This document shows, piece after piece, positions 11,276-21,063 of a stretch of DNA of 64,000 nt. A program made the translations under genes and the position numbers. The notes under the pieces were generated by a model, which saw only the letters and a list, made by a program, of their open reading frames with translations, was not told the origin of the DNA and searched no databases. Each line of letters starts with the position of its first letter. Positions within the stretch are counted from its first letter, which is position 1. Source of the stretch: Artemia franciscana (Eukaryota > Arthropoda > Branchiopoda > Anostraca > Artemiidae); contig NC_088872.1 in assembly GCF_032884065.1 (NCBI RefSeq), positions 34,444,917-34,508,916 of the forward strand, read 5' to 3'.

Positions 11276-12355
11276 GAAAAAAAGTATTTTGAAGCCATTT
11301 TCCTCTTCACTTAGGTGCAATTGCAATGCCTATGATAAGAAAGGTAATTTCAGCATTTTAACTTTTGGTATTCATTTCGATAGTAAACTTCACCTTATGT
11401 AAAAGTTGTATTGGAATCTCAAAGACAAATAACTTATTAGAAACATGCTAAAATGGACAAACATTTATCATAGAATTCAAGGCAAGCAAGCATTTTCTGC
11501 AGTCAAAAAATTATTTTCTCATTTTTAAATAAACAAAAAATTATTTTGAAAAAAAAATCTTAGAATAAGCCTTTTGTATTTCAAAATTTGAAACGGTATT
11601 TAAAGGTTGAACCTGCACAGAAATCGTTAGTCATCTTTTTTATTTACTTATTTATTTCCCGTGGACTTGATCAGGTACCGATAATTATAATACATGTGGA
11701 CCAGTTCACACCTTGTGATCGAGAACCCGTTCGGGAAAAGAGAGAGTCATATCATGCCCTAAAGATAGATATAAGGAGAGAAAATCAAGGAGGTTTTATT
11801 GGCCTTTTTACCAATAATTTAAATAGTGTATATTTATTGAAGGATTGAAGAAATTGCTGTATTTTACAGCAATTTTACAAAATCATTGTTTTATGACTGG
11901 TTGAAAACATTGCAGGTAGTCCCCCGCTCACCCTTTGAAGTTCTACGTCTAAATAGTATGCACCAAGTATATTCTATATACTTGGCGGAATATAGACAGC
12001 ATTACAAAAAGTCAGGACAAGGAAACTCCATTGCTGCCATCTGTATTTATCCTCACCAAGAATATTGAATATAGTATTTATTGGGCATTTAAACAGAAGA
12101 TCCTATTCTCTGAAAACATATGATGTCATTTATGTTCTACCCATAGTAGAAATTAGCCTATTTCTAGAAGGGTTTAGAGTATAATGTGGGATAGAGCACA
12201 GGCAACTTCAAGTTGTATTTTCGAATGTCCATGATTTATGTCTTAATTTGATGTTCTTGAGAAAATATTGGGATTTTTATTGTAGTTTTTTAAGATCCAC
12301 ATTTCGACGCCAATATTTCTGACTTTGACTAAGTGCTGTTTAAGCCATAACATAG
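11276..12355 (+). other. Cyclin C intron, no further feature
   Basis: AT-rich. Short ORFs (such as 11588-11848) have no recognisable domain and are taken as chance. No exon was seen. Confidence 0.45.
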
Positions 12356-12356
12356 A

Positions 12357-12436
<80 letters not shown>
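12356..12436 (+). repeat. (TA)n plus T66 tract at a splice acceptor
   Basis: A short ATAT run is followed by about 66 consecutive T (12371-12436), directly before the acceptor AG (12437-12438) of the next cyclin C exon. It replaces the normal polypyrimidine tract. It could be the reversed poly(A) tail of a retroposon, or a homopolymer whose exact length the assembly cannot fix. Confidence 0.9.
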
Positions 12437-12438
<2 letters not shown>

Positions 12439-12690
12439 TGAAATCCAAGTATGGCTATGCATTTCAGCAAGAGTTTCCATACAGAGCCAATCATATATTA
12501 GAATGTGAATTTTACCTTCTTGAAAATATGGATTGTTGCCTTGTTGTATATCAGCCCTATAGACCTCTTCTCCAATATGCTGGTGACTTAAGTCTCGATG
12601 ACCAGACCCTAGGTTTAGCCTGGAAAATTGTGAATGATAGCCTTAGGACAGATGTTTCTCTCTTGTTTCCGCCTTATCAGATTGCACTAG
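12439..12690 (+). CDS. CycC: Cyclin C, internal exon (cyclin fold junction)
   Basis: Acceptor AG at 12437-12438; donor GTAAGC at 12691. Phase 1 on both sides joins TV and VKSKYGYAFQQEFPYR. It continues NHILECEFYLLENMDCCLVV, YQPYRPLLQYAGDLSLDDQT, LGLAWKIVNDSLRTDVSLLF and PPYQIAL. ILECEFYLLE and the YRPLLQY block are highly conserved in cyclin C and lie at the end of the first fold and in the linker to the second. The exon is fully open and shows no degeneration. Confidence 0.95.
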
Positions 12691-13660
12691 GTAAGCTTAA
12701 CTTTGTTGCTTGGTAGTTTGAATTCCCAGAAAAACATTTTTGTCTCCATGTATACTATAAACAAGAAAAACAACAACATTTTCTCGCTACCATGGAAAAC
12801 CCTTATTCTTCAAAATTAAACCTGAAAGTGGGTGGCAGTGACGACATTTTGTCATCATTCATTGAGTAAGTTTTATGTCAAGATCTCCCATGCTTTCATT
12901 AGCATTCTTAAAATTTTCAATTTTTCCTGATAGCCGGAAAAATCAATTTTTCAGTTTTTAGGTCATTTGAAGACGCGTTATTTTATTATTTTTTGTCTGT
13001 GTCTATTTTCCAGGAAAGAATAGCTTTAAACTTGGTATTTTGAACAGAGTTAATTTTGGCTCCTAATGGTCTACGGAGCTTTGTAGGCTGATTGACCTTC
13101 ATTAAAATTTATTAAACATTGGAAAATTCCTGCAAGTATAGATAATACATATTTGTATGAATATGATTGTTAATTTTCTTAACCTGTTTGTATTTTTCCA
13201 GGCTTTGAAATTTTTAATTAGATTTATTGGAGTTTTTCCAATTAAAAATTTTTGATTATTAATTAGAGTTTATATTCTTTTTATTTTCCTAATATTTTTC
13301 ATTATCTTTTTACATAATCCGTTCACTTCATCTGATTTTTCATCAGGTGACTTCATCTGTTCAAGAATATACTTTATCTCGTTTTAAGAGTAGCCAAACT
13401 TTTCTCTCAATAATAGTAGTACTGTTAGTTCCTCCCAATAATTAATTTTGGAATTTTCGTTTCTATTGTATGGCTCGTTCATGTATTTACTTGGTTCCTT
13501 TGAGTTGGCAAGTGTGTTCGTTTAAATGCATTGTTTCGTGCAATAAAGTATTAGAGCATTTTCTGATCAACTTTAATTGTAAGGAAAAAAATGAATTTGA
13601 AGACACAAATACGCTAAAAAGAACTTATCTACTTACTTACTCACTACTTTCCTACTTACC
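12691..13660 (+). other. Cyclin C intron, no further feature
   Basis: AT-rich intron DNA. No exon, RNA gene or clear repeat was found. Confidence 0.45.
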
Positions 13661-13960
13661 TACTACTCACTAGAGGAGGCACGGGTTATTCAGCCCAACT
13701 TGGAACCAGGAAGCTATTGAACCACGTTCTGACAAAGTGATCTATTCTCTATCTGCGGCCGGATGAAGTTGCCGCCTAGTTGTTTGACTTCCTCCTTCAT
13801 GACGTTCTACCATGACTTGATGTGGCCTCCCTGTTATTTCTTCCAGGAGGAGGGAGGTACTGCAGTAAAGACCTGACATGTTAGGGTCTATTCTGGGCGT
13901 TGCATTACATGGCCAAGCCACTTCAGACGTCTTTTCTTGATGATACTAGATATAGTCAAG
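13640..13960 (-). mobile_element. RTE-like LINE, 3' terminal fragment
   Basis: On the - strand: SIIKKRRLKWLGHVMQRPE, stop, later KSW and NVMKEEVKQLGGNFIRPQIE, NRSLCQNVV. KRRLxWLGHVxR and EVKQLGGNF are typical of the C-terminal tail of RTE-like ORFs. The fragment ends in tetranucleotide-like TTACTTACTTACTCACTA DNA (13626-13675), consistent with a simple-repeat 3' tail. It is a different subfamily from 10480-10955. Confidence 0.7.
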
Positions 13961-13980
13961 TATAAGGTTACTTTTTAGTG

Positions 13981-15425
13981 ACCTAAAAATGAAACGGTTT
14001 GATAAACCTAATAAAGTTTCATAGAAGTCAATATTCAAAACAAAACTCTTGGAAGGAGTTGACACCTAGAGTGGATTCAAACGTTAAAGTGATGAAAAAC
14101 GAAATTCTAAGTAATAAAGTGTTTTCGAAAATCTATGACCGATTCTTATTTGATAAATTGTCATAGTAAACACTTATTGTAAATTTGGCTTATCGACCGT
14201 GTACCGCTATGGCTTCAGGGTCAGAGTGCTAATTTATTTGGCTCATTATCCATCAATTGTCACTGAAAGAAAGATAAAATGGACTTGAGAAGGGGCCTGA
14301 ATTCATAGTAAATGTAAATACAGTATTTTTTAGTTTATAAATTTTTAGGCAGATACATGTTGAATCGTCCTTTTTTCAAAGTAAAGACTTTAATCTTAAG
14401 CTAATACTTCTTTTCTCTTACAGAAAGTTTCTATTTGTCTTGCTAGGTTTACAGTTTGACAAAAATAAGGGCCTAAACCCATATAGGATTTTTTAAACAT
14501 ATTTAAATGAAGGTTTAATTCAGACCATAAGATGTATTAACAGAAACAAGCAAGAGAGTAGAACAATAAGTGAATAAAATAAGTAAACCTGGCAGTTGAA
14601 TTATATTTCAACTTTTTTAAGTTTTTGGTGTTATCTTTAGGTTTTAATGTTTCAGCGTGAGGCGATAATTATGTTTTCCATCAACAGAAATGCCTTTTCT
14701 GGAATTTTTTCTTACATTGGCAACCGCTGGAAGAATGAGATGATGGAAGAAGAGAATTTTTCTCATTTTATAAGGAAGTTTTATATAGCAAGTCAAATTC
14801 GTAATCATAACTATAGCACTGTAAATGGATAGATCTGAAATTTGTGAATTTAATTATATAAATAATTTTCTCTTTCTGTACAAGTTACAGAGGAAAATCT
14901 GTGCCAAAGTCGTATGTTTCTCAAAGAATATAAACCTTAATCCACTGAGGTTGAATCAACATGTTGGTTCTGCAGTTTCAGCAGTTTTATGAAAGAAATA
15001 AAAGTATGAAATTTTCGGGTTTTGTACCCATTAGCCAAGTATGTCATGTTTATATTGTACTATATTCTAGTTAAAGTCGGGGTGCAATTCTTGCTAGACA
15101 AGTTCAGCGATACAATCGGGCTAGTTTTGCCTAGTGATGATATGAATTTAGTCACTCTCTGTCTCTCCACAAAGGTCAGAAATACCATAAAGGACCCCAT
15201 AATGCATTGTTAAAACACTTAAGGTTTTTTTTTCTACTGAATTCAGTTGAGACTCGGTTGAGTTTATTGCTCTTCGAGAAAATAGTTTCTACCAGACAAT
15301 ATCGTGCTAATCATTGCAAATACAGTGTTTGATACTTTCTCTTATATCCTACTCTAATTTCTTTCTATTTGTTTATTTTCACTGTTTTTTTTTCCATCTT
15401 AGAGTCTTTTTCTATTTTTTTCCAG
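13981..15425 (+). other. Cyclin C intron, no further feature
   Basis: AT-rich intron DNA. Small ORFs at 14647 and 15022 have no recognisable features. The polypyrimidine tract ahead of the next exon is at about 15370-15423. Confidence 0.45.
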
Positions 15426-15624
15426 CTTGTCTACAGATAGCGTGTGTAATTCATCAAAAAGATGTGAAAAACTGGTTTGCTGAGTTAAATGTTGACATGG
15501 AGCGGGTTCAGGAGGTAATAAAAACTATTTTGTCTGTTTATGAGCTGCTCAAAAATTTTGATGAAAAGAAGGAAATACAAGGACTAATTGCAAAAATGCC
15601 AAAGCCTAAATTGCAGCCAAGTCG
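15426..15624 (+). CDS. CycC: Cyclin C, internal exon (cyclin fold 2)
   Basis: Acceptor TTTCCAG at 15419-15425; donor GGTAAGTG with GT at 15625-15626. Phase 1 entry completes ALACLQIACVIHQKD, then VKNWFAELNVDMERVQEVIK, TILSVYELLKNFDEKKEIQG and LIAKMPKPKLQPSR (R split, phase 2 exit). WFAELNVDME and KMPKPK are cyclin C signatures from the second cyclin fold and the start of the C-terminal tail. Confidence 0.95.
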
Positions 15625-16234
15625 GTAAGTGAGTTATTCCTTCTCTTGAATTTTATGAAGTTTTACTTTAAAGAGTGCAGAAGCTGCGAATCCAGACCAA
15701 TGGATCATTGTAAATTTGCATGCGTAACCAAAATAATAAGATGCGTTTTTAGACGATGCGGATTCTATTCCGTTTGTGAAGATTAAAACAAAGCTGAAAG
15801 TAAAAAACTGTAGAATTTATAATGCCAAATAATTTAAAGTATGCTTTGGTTCATTAATTATGTTAGGTAATCTTTTCATTCTAATTATTTTTCCTCTATT
15901 AATCAGTTTGTATCTTTTATTAGTTTTCAATCCTCTCCAATGATTGAAATGTCTGGATTGACATTTCTTGAATTTGGGAAACCTTTATTCTCTTAGTTTA
16001 TTTTTGAAATTGTGTGCTAGTTTTGTCAAATCCATGTCGCGTTATGCTATTTTTACGTGCCTTATTTTCAAGAACAGCTATGAAACCTGAGAGGTGAAAG
16101 TGCTCTTCTGTTTCTTCAATTAAATTCCGAAGCTTAATAAGAAGCGGCATGCCTGACATATGTCTCATCACATTTTGTCCCCTGATCAAAAAGAAGATGA
16201 GAACATTCAGAAGTTTCTTTAGCTTAAAACAGTA
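15625..16234 (+). other. Cyclin C intron upstream of the pogo insertion
   Basis: AT-rich intron sequence ending in the TA target dinucleotide (16233-16234) of the pogo element. No other feature was seen. Confidence 0.5.
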
Positions 16235-19053
16235 GGGGAGAGTCGGGTAAGACGGACCCCATTTTGGTTTTTCGTCTGCGGAAGAGGTTGGAAACAAGCA
16301 ACGACTGACGAAAGGTGTCTAACTTGTCCCCAAAACATTGAGTTACGTAAAGAAACCTTCTTCACACATAAATCAGCCGTACTTCGGGGCCCAGATAAAA
16401 AAAACTGATGTTGGTCAAAAGGTCCATCTTGCCCTCCCCATAGGATAAGACGGACCAGCCCTTTGGGCAAGACAGACCCAATTGCTCAAAAAGATTGATT
16501 GTCTCTAAAAAAATTTATTTCGAATACTTAAAATACTAGTAGTAAGTAAAAAAGTAAAAAGTTAGCAAATAACTATATTTAAACACTGTACGAGGCCAAA
16601 TCTACGTGAAAAACGAACTGAGCCGACTGTCTCGTCGTTCCGCCCGAAGGGGTCGGTTTTGGATGACCTCTTCTTTTTGCATGAAGCTCATCTCTTCAGT
16701 TGCCGTGAATTTGCTCGATGGAGCTAATCGCTTCAAAACTGAACTTGGAAACCATCAGATTCACAATCACACACAACTCCAACATAATTCCTGAAGCTCT
16801 TCTTGGTCGGCACTTTCACAACCAAGAAATCCCCACTTTTTGGTTCGGATCCATCAAGAAACTCCTCCTCCTCTGACCCATCCAAATGCAAGCTGTCATC
16901 ACTTTCATCATCCAGCGCTATATGTTCATCGAAGCTGTCTTCCCCGTTCCCAGGCTGTTTGGAGAGGTTTCTCTTTTCAGGCCGTTTTCTTTGAGCTTTC
17001 TTTTCTGATTTTTGTCTTTTCAACTCAAATTCTTCTTCCAGTCTGTTTTTTTCAGGTGTGTTTGTCAGAATTTTGGACTTTGTTCTTTTCCTAGACGTTC
17101 TTCCGTCTCTTGCATAGAAACTCGCCTTAGGGTGAAAACGAACCGACTCTGGAGTCACTGGCATAGTCGCAGAAATCACTGAGCTACTGGTAGTTGGCAG
17201 CACGTCGTTATTCAAGCTCTTGTCGCCAGGGCTGATTGATGGAACTGCAGACTGGCATGTCATGGGAGACGTCTCTGGTGCTGGTCGGTCTGTCACAAAG
17301 GCGCTGAGAAAGTCGTGATCGTGGAAAAAGTTCCTATTGAAAGGGTATATTCCTGTTTTTTGGAACCCGCTTAGTACGTTTTCCATGTCGAAAGCTCTTG
17401 GAAAAGCAATTCCAATGAATATTCCGATTTCATAAATGGTAATCCTCCTGTTTGGGTTCGAAATCATCCACGAGTTAGCTGCTTCATTGTAGTATCGCTT
17501 GAATGGCCCATAAACAGCAACATCAAGAGGCTGCAGCTTGTGACTGCAATGTGGCGGAAGCGTTAAGACGTCAATGCCGTTTTCTCTGCAAAGATTAACC
17601 ACGCTCAATGAGACGTGCGAATCATGGTTATCCATAATCAGCAGAAGTCGATTTGTGGGCGAGCAACTGGTTTGGGAGATCAGATGGCATATCATATAAG
17701 GGAAGATTTCGGCTGTTATCCATCCAGACGGCTGGCATTTTCCTGTGCTTCCATGGGGCGTGCCATTGAGAAAACTTTGAAGCCAGTTCACTCGTGGAAA
17801 GACAAAGAAAGGGGCTATCGACTGGCCAGCTGCGTTGATACACCCTACGACTGTTACCAGCGTCCCTCGCTCAGCCGAAGTAATGCGTCCGTCCAACTTG
17901 CTTTGATCCCTTTTCTGCAACCACCTTTGGTGTCTTCTGAACGGTGGTTACTCTAGTCTCGTCAAGATTATATATTCTATTCGGCGGATACTTGTGCTTT
18001 ATAAGCAGCTCTTCTAAATTATTGAAGAATTCGCTGACATTCGTCCTGTTGAAGCTGGTGACTCTGGCAAGGCTTGTCGTTTCGGAGGACCTTAGGGAAA
18101 GCCCAACACGACTCATAAAGCTATTCATCGAGTCTTTTCCTGCACACTTATTTTCAGTCCAGTTCTTCGGCATATTCTTCCCTTTGGCCTGGGCATATTC
18201 ATATGCAAGCTGACCTGCTTCCTTTTTCGTAAGTCCATGATGCATGTGCTGTGCCGTGATCATATAGTCCTTCAGAAGTATCTCTTTGTTTGCTGAGAAC
18301 ACACTTTTAAAGTTGAAGGTAGTTGCCAACTCCACTGATTGGGGATCTTCTGCTGCGTCGAGTTTTGCAACTGCTCTTCGCACTGTGCTTCGTGACAAAA
18401 CCAACCTCTTTCGAAACTTTGCGAAGCGGCGAACCAGATTTAACTCGCATAGCAGCTGCTCTCAGTAAGTCCTGGTCGTGGAGACCGCGGGTGGTTTTCC
18501 TAGTATACTTTCCCATTCTGCAAAAGAGAGACAGCTTAATATATTTCTAATTGACATGCGGGAACAATAAATGCAACACAATATTCACAAAATACGTAAA
18601 AAATAATAACTTCGAAAAAGATCCCAGATGATAGGGGGCAAGACGGACGGTCCGTCTTACCCGCTGTCTCTGTGGTCCATCTTACCCTAAACCTGCTTTT
18701 TCGGAATAGTAAAAAATTATAACATAAGATGGCACTGCAATGAAAAAAATTAATGTCTCACACACTCTCCTAGACCTCCATATTTGTAAGAAAAATTACC
18801 ACAGTATAAAACAGAACATTAGAAACACCAGAAAAGAAAAACATTTACCTCAAAAGCCGGTTTCGAGAATGTGAAAACGAATAAAATATTTTTCTCAAAG
18901 ACAAGATCGGCTTCAACTCTCAGACTTCGCTCCGAAACTTGCCACTAGATGGCCGTTGTTTCTAGCTCTACAAGTGATAAAAAGGTGACGCTCAAGTCGA
19001 GCAATGACAAAAGGTCCGTCTTGCCCCCCGGTCCGTCTTACCCGACTCTCCCC
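16235..19053 (-). mobile_element. pogo-family DNA transposon with perfect TIRs
   Basis: Bounded by TA on both sides (16233-16234 and 19054-19055). The terminal inverted repeats are 24 bp and perfect, beginning GGGGAGAGTCGGGTAAGACG. The element is about 2.8 kb and encodes a DDE_1 transposase on the - strand. Additional AAGACGGAC-type words lie inside both ends (about 16445, 16467, 18635-18655, 18672, 19013), resembling transposase-binding repeats. TA duplication and a psq-type helix-turn-helix plus DDD catalytic domain define pogo/Tigger-like Tc1-mariner elements. It sits inside the last cyclin C intron, antisense to the gene. Confidence 0.92.
16733..18516 (-). pseudogene. pogo-like transposase, two frameshifts
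   Basis: Read from 18516 downward. The N-terminus GKYTRKTTRGLHDQDLLRAA and RKVSKEVG is a psq helix-turn-helix. After a frameshift near 18400 it continues LSRSTVRRAVAKLDAAEDPQ, a CENP-B-like middle region (LAYEYAQAKGKNMPKNWTEN) and the first catalytic aspartate block RIYNLDET. A second frameshift near 17880-17915 leads to TLVTVVGCINAAGQSIAPFF. Then come the second aspartate in LLLIMDNHDSHVS, the third in HKLQPLDVAVYGPFKRYYN, a long acidic/basic tail (KRTKSK, DDESDDSLHLDGSEEEEF) and the C-terminus at 16733. All three catalytic D residues are kept, so only the frame breaks look disabling. Confidence 0.88.
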
Positions 19054-19100
19054 TACCTGGTTTTAAAAGGAAAAAGGGCTTGAGGAAGGCTACTGAAAAG

Positions 19101-19200
19101 NNNNNNNNNNNNNNNNNNNNNNNNNNNNNNNNNNNNNNNNNNNNNNNNNNNNNNNNNNNNNNNNNNNNNNNNNNNNNNNNNNNNNNNNNNNNNNNNNNNN
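19101..19200. other. Assembly gap (100 N)
   Basis: Exactly 100 unknown bases, probably a placeholder of unknown true size. The base after the gap is at the symmetry centre of a foldback element. Confidence 0.99.
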
Positions 19201-19592
19201 AAAAAGTAGAATTGTGGCAAAGAGTCAAACTTTAGCGTAAAGAGCGAGGGATTGCGGAGGGGACAACTCATTTCATATACGGAGTAATTTCTGTTCGTTT
19301 TAAGTTTTAATGTCGCTCCTTACTTTCAGCTAAAAAAATTGGTTTTTTTTTATTTAATTTCTGAACGTTTTTGAATTAATGCATGTTTGGTTTTGGCTCT
19401 CCGCACATAAATTATTAAAATGAAATTTGTATATTAATTTTAGGGGGTGTTTCCCTATTTTCCTAATCAGCATTAAAATGCGATTCTTCTGATGTAGCTA
19501 TTGATATCAAAATTCAATTTTTTAGAGTTTTGGTTACTATTGAGCCGGGTCGCTCCTTACTACAGTTCGTTACCACGAACCGTTTGATACAA
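19201..19592. repeat. Foldback family (FB), right arm only
   Basis: Starts with the central spacer words (AAAAAGTAGAATTGTGGC, AGAGTCAAACTTTAGCGT) and runs outward: AAAGAGCGAGGG, GGAGTAATTTCTGTTCGTTT, TAATGTCGCTCCTTACTTTC, later TTTTGGTTACTATTGAGCCG. It ends CAGTTCGTTACCACGAACCG and TTTGATA at about 19592. The equivalent outer end is at 48010. The left arm would lie in the N gap. Confidence 0.75.
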
Positions 19593-19829
19593 CATGCATA
19601 TTCTTCCTCTGAATTGCATTCGTGACTGCTCTCAGCTCTGCATTGGTTAGTAAAGTTTATGAAACACCATGGTTTTATTCTCGATTTGTCCCGGTTCAAA
19701 ACTCAATATGAACTGACATTTTCAAAAAACCTAGAAAGTTTCAGTTGTAAAAAAAGAAAACATATATCTCTTGCGATTTAATTTCGAGTATGGATTCCGA
19801 AGAGAAGAAAAGACTCAAGAGAAGAAAAA

Positions 19830-20310
19830 CCGTTTATTATATGTTGGCACAACGAAGCAAGAAATTTTACTACATTTTTTTTTTAGTAGAATAATTTTTA
19901 TCATCAAACAATGATATATCATATTAATAGCACAGAAAAAGCATAGCTTGTGATTCTGTGCTATTAGACAACAAACATTCACGAGAAAAAAAAAATTAGA
20001 AAGAAAAAAAAAAGAATAAGGGGATGAAACCATGTACCAAAACAATCCACATAATCAATTATTCTACAGAAAACATAACATATTGAAATCTCGAAGTAAC
20101 AAAATAAATAGAAAATAAAATATAAATAAATTCTTTTAATATGTTTCAAAAGTATATTCACCAAGCAATTCCTTTGCACCTGTACTAAGCTTATTCCAAA
20201 GCTTAGACGCTCTATAAGTAATAGAAAAAGAAGACCTATTAGAAACTAAACGAAAAATCTCAATATCACTTCTTGCCCGTGTATCGTGTTGGTGAACTTC
20301 TGGCCTCGCA
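19830..20310 (-). mobile_element. LINE 3' end with ORF C-terminus
   Basis: On the - strand 20303-20136 reads PEVHQHDTRARSDIEIFRLV, SNRSSFSITYRASKLWNKLS and TGAKELLGEYTFETY, then TAA. YNTRxxxxxxxPxxRTxxxxxSxxYRxxxLWN is the ending of CR1/jockey-like reverse transcriptase ORFs. It is followed (19830-20130) by an A/T-rich 3' UTR with TGGTTTCATCCCCTTATTCT. It lies in the last cyclin C intron. Confidence 0.75.
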
Positions 20311-20734
20311 CAGAATATTCCTTAAATAATAGATACACTGTAAAAACGTTTAATCCTATTAGTGCCCTATCAAATTATTTGCTTCCCAAAGAAACAACCC
20401 AGTAACTTTATTTGGGGTTGTTTCTTGGCTGGGATGTCCTGGGGCAGTATTGGCATTTAACCCCCTTTCCCCCTGAAACGTTGCTCTGGTCCTTCCTCCT
20501 TTTTGAACGTTTCTAGCTTGATTACCCGAATTGCACTGTCCAGCTTCATGATTTTCTCATGAGTTGGAAAAGGACCAGCATATATCTCTTCTAAGTGACT
20601 TTGTATATAAATGACTGATATTGTACTTGTTCACATCCTTATCCCAATTCCTCAACTTGATTGCTCATTCACCCAAAATTAATAAATTAGATCTTAAGTT
20701 TTAATGCAAAGATGTTGTGGTAAAATTACCACGG

Positions 20735-20945
20735 ACTGATCTACCTAGTCTTTTTTTTTTTCTTGCTTTTAGCAATAATATTTATTTTTTTAAATCAGCG
20801 AAAAAAATCAATCGTTAGCACAACAAAAGCATCGCTTGCGCGGGTTTGCTACTAACAAAAAAAAAAGAAAAAAAATGTATTCTATAAGAAGTAGGAGGGT
20901 GAAACCGTGTACCAAAACAAATATATAAATACTTCCTACACTATA
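20735..20945 (-). mobile_element. Second copy of the same LINE 3' UTR
   Basis: Shares with 19840-20045 the order AAAAAGCATCGCTTGCG-like stem words, A-rich runs, and GGGTGAAACCGTGTACCAAA followed by ACA. No coding part is left. It ends about 40 bp before the acceptor of the last cyclin C exon. Confidence 0.55.
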
Positions 20946-20987
20946 ACTTCCTCTCACTGAAAATAATGGTTCGGTTTCTTATTTCAG

Positions 20988-21063
20988 GCCTCCATCTTCA
21001 GCACAAGCCCAGGATCCCTCCAGTCAACAAATGATTCCCGATCCTTCTCAACAGCAAGGTTAA
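20988..21063 (+). CDS. CycC: Cyclin C, last coding exon
   Basis: Acceptor TTATTTCAG ends at 20987. The first base completes the split arginine, then PPSSAQAQDPSSQQMIPDPS and QQQG, with TAA at 21061-21063. It is a short, Ser/Gln/Pro-rich C-terminal tail, as is usual for cyclin C, and less conserved than the folds. With the other three exons it gives 243 residues of about 270-280 expected. Confidence 0.88.

Noticed and set aside
16803..18550. + strand ORFs opposite the pogo transposase
   Set aside because: Antisense shadows; the - strand carries the HTH and DDD motifs.
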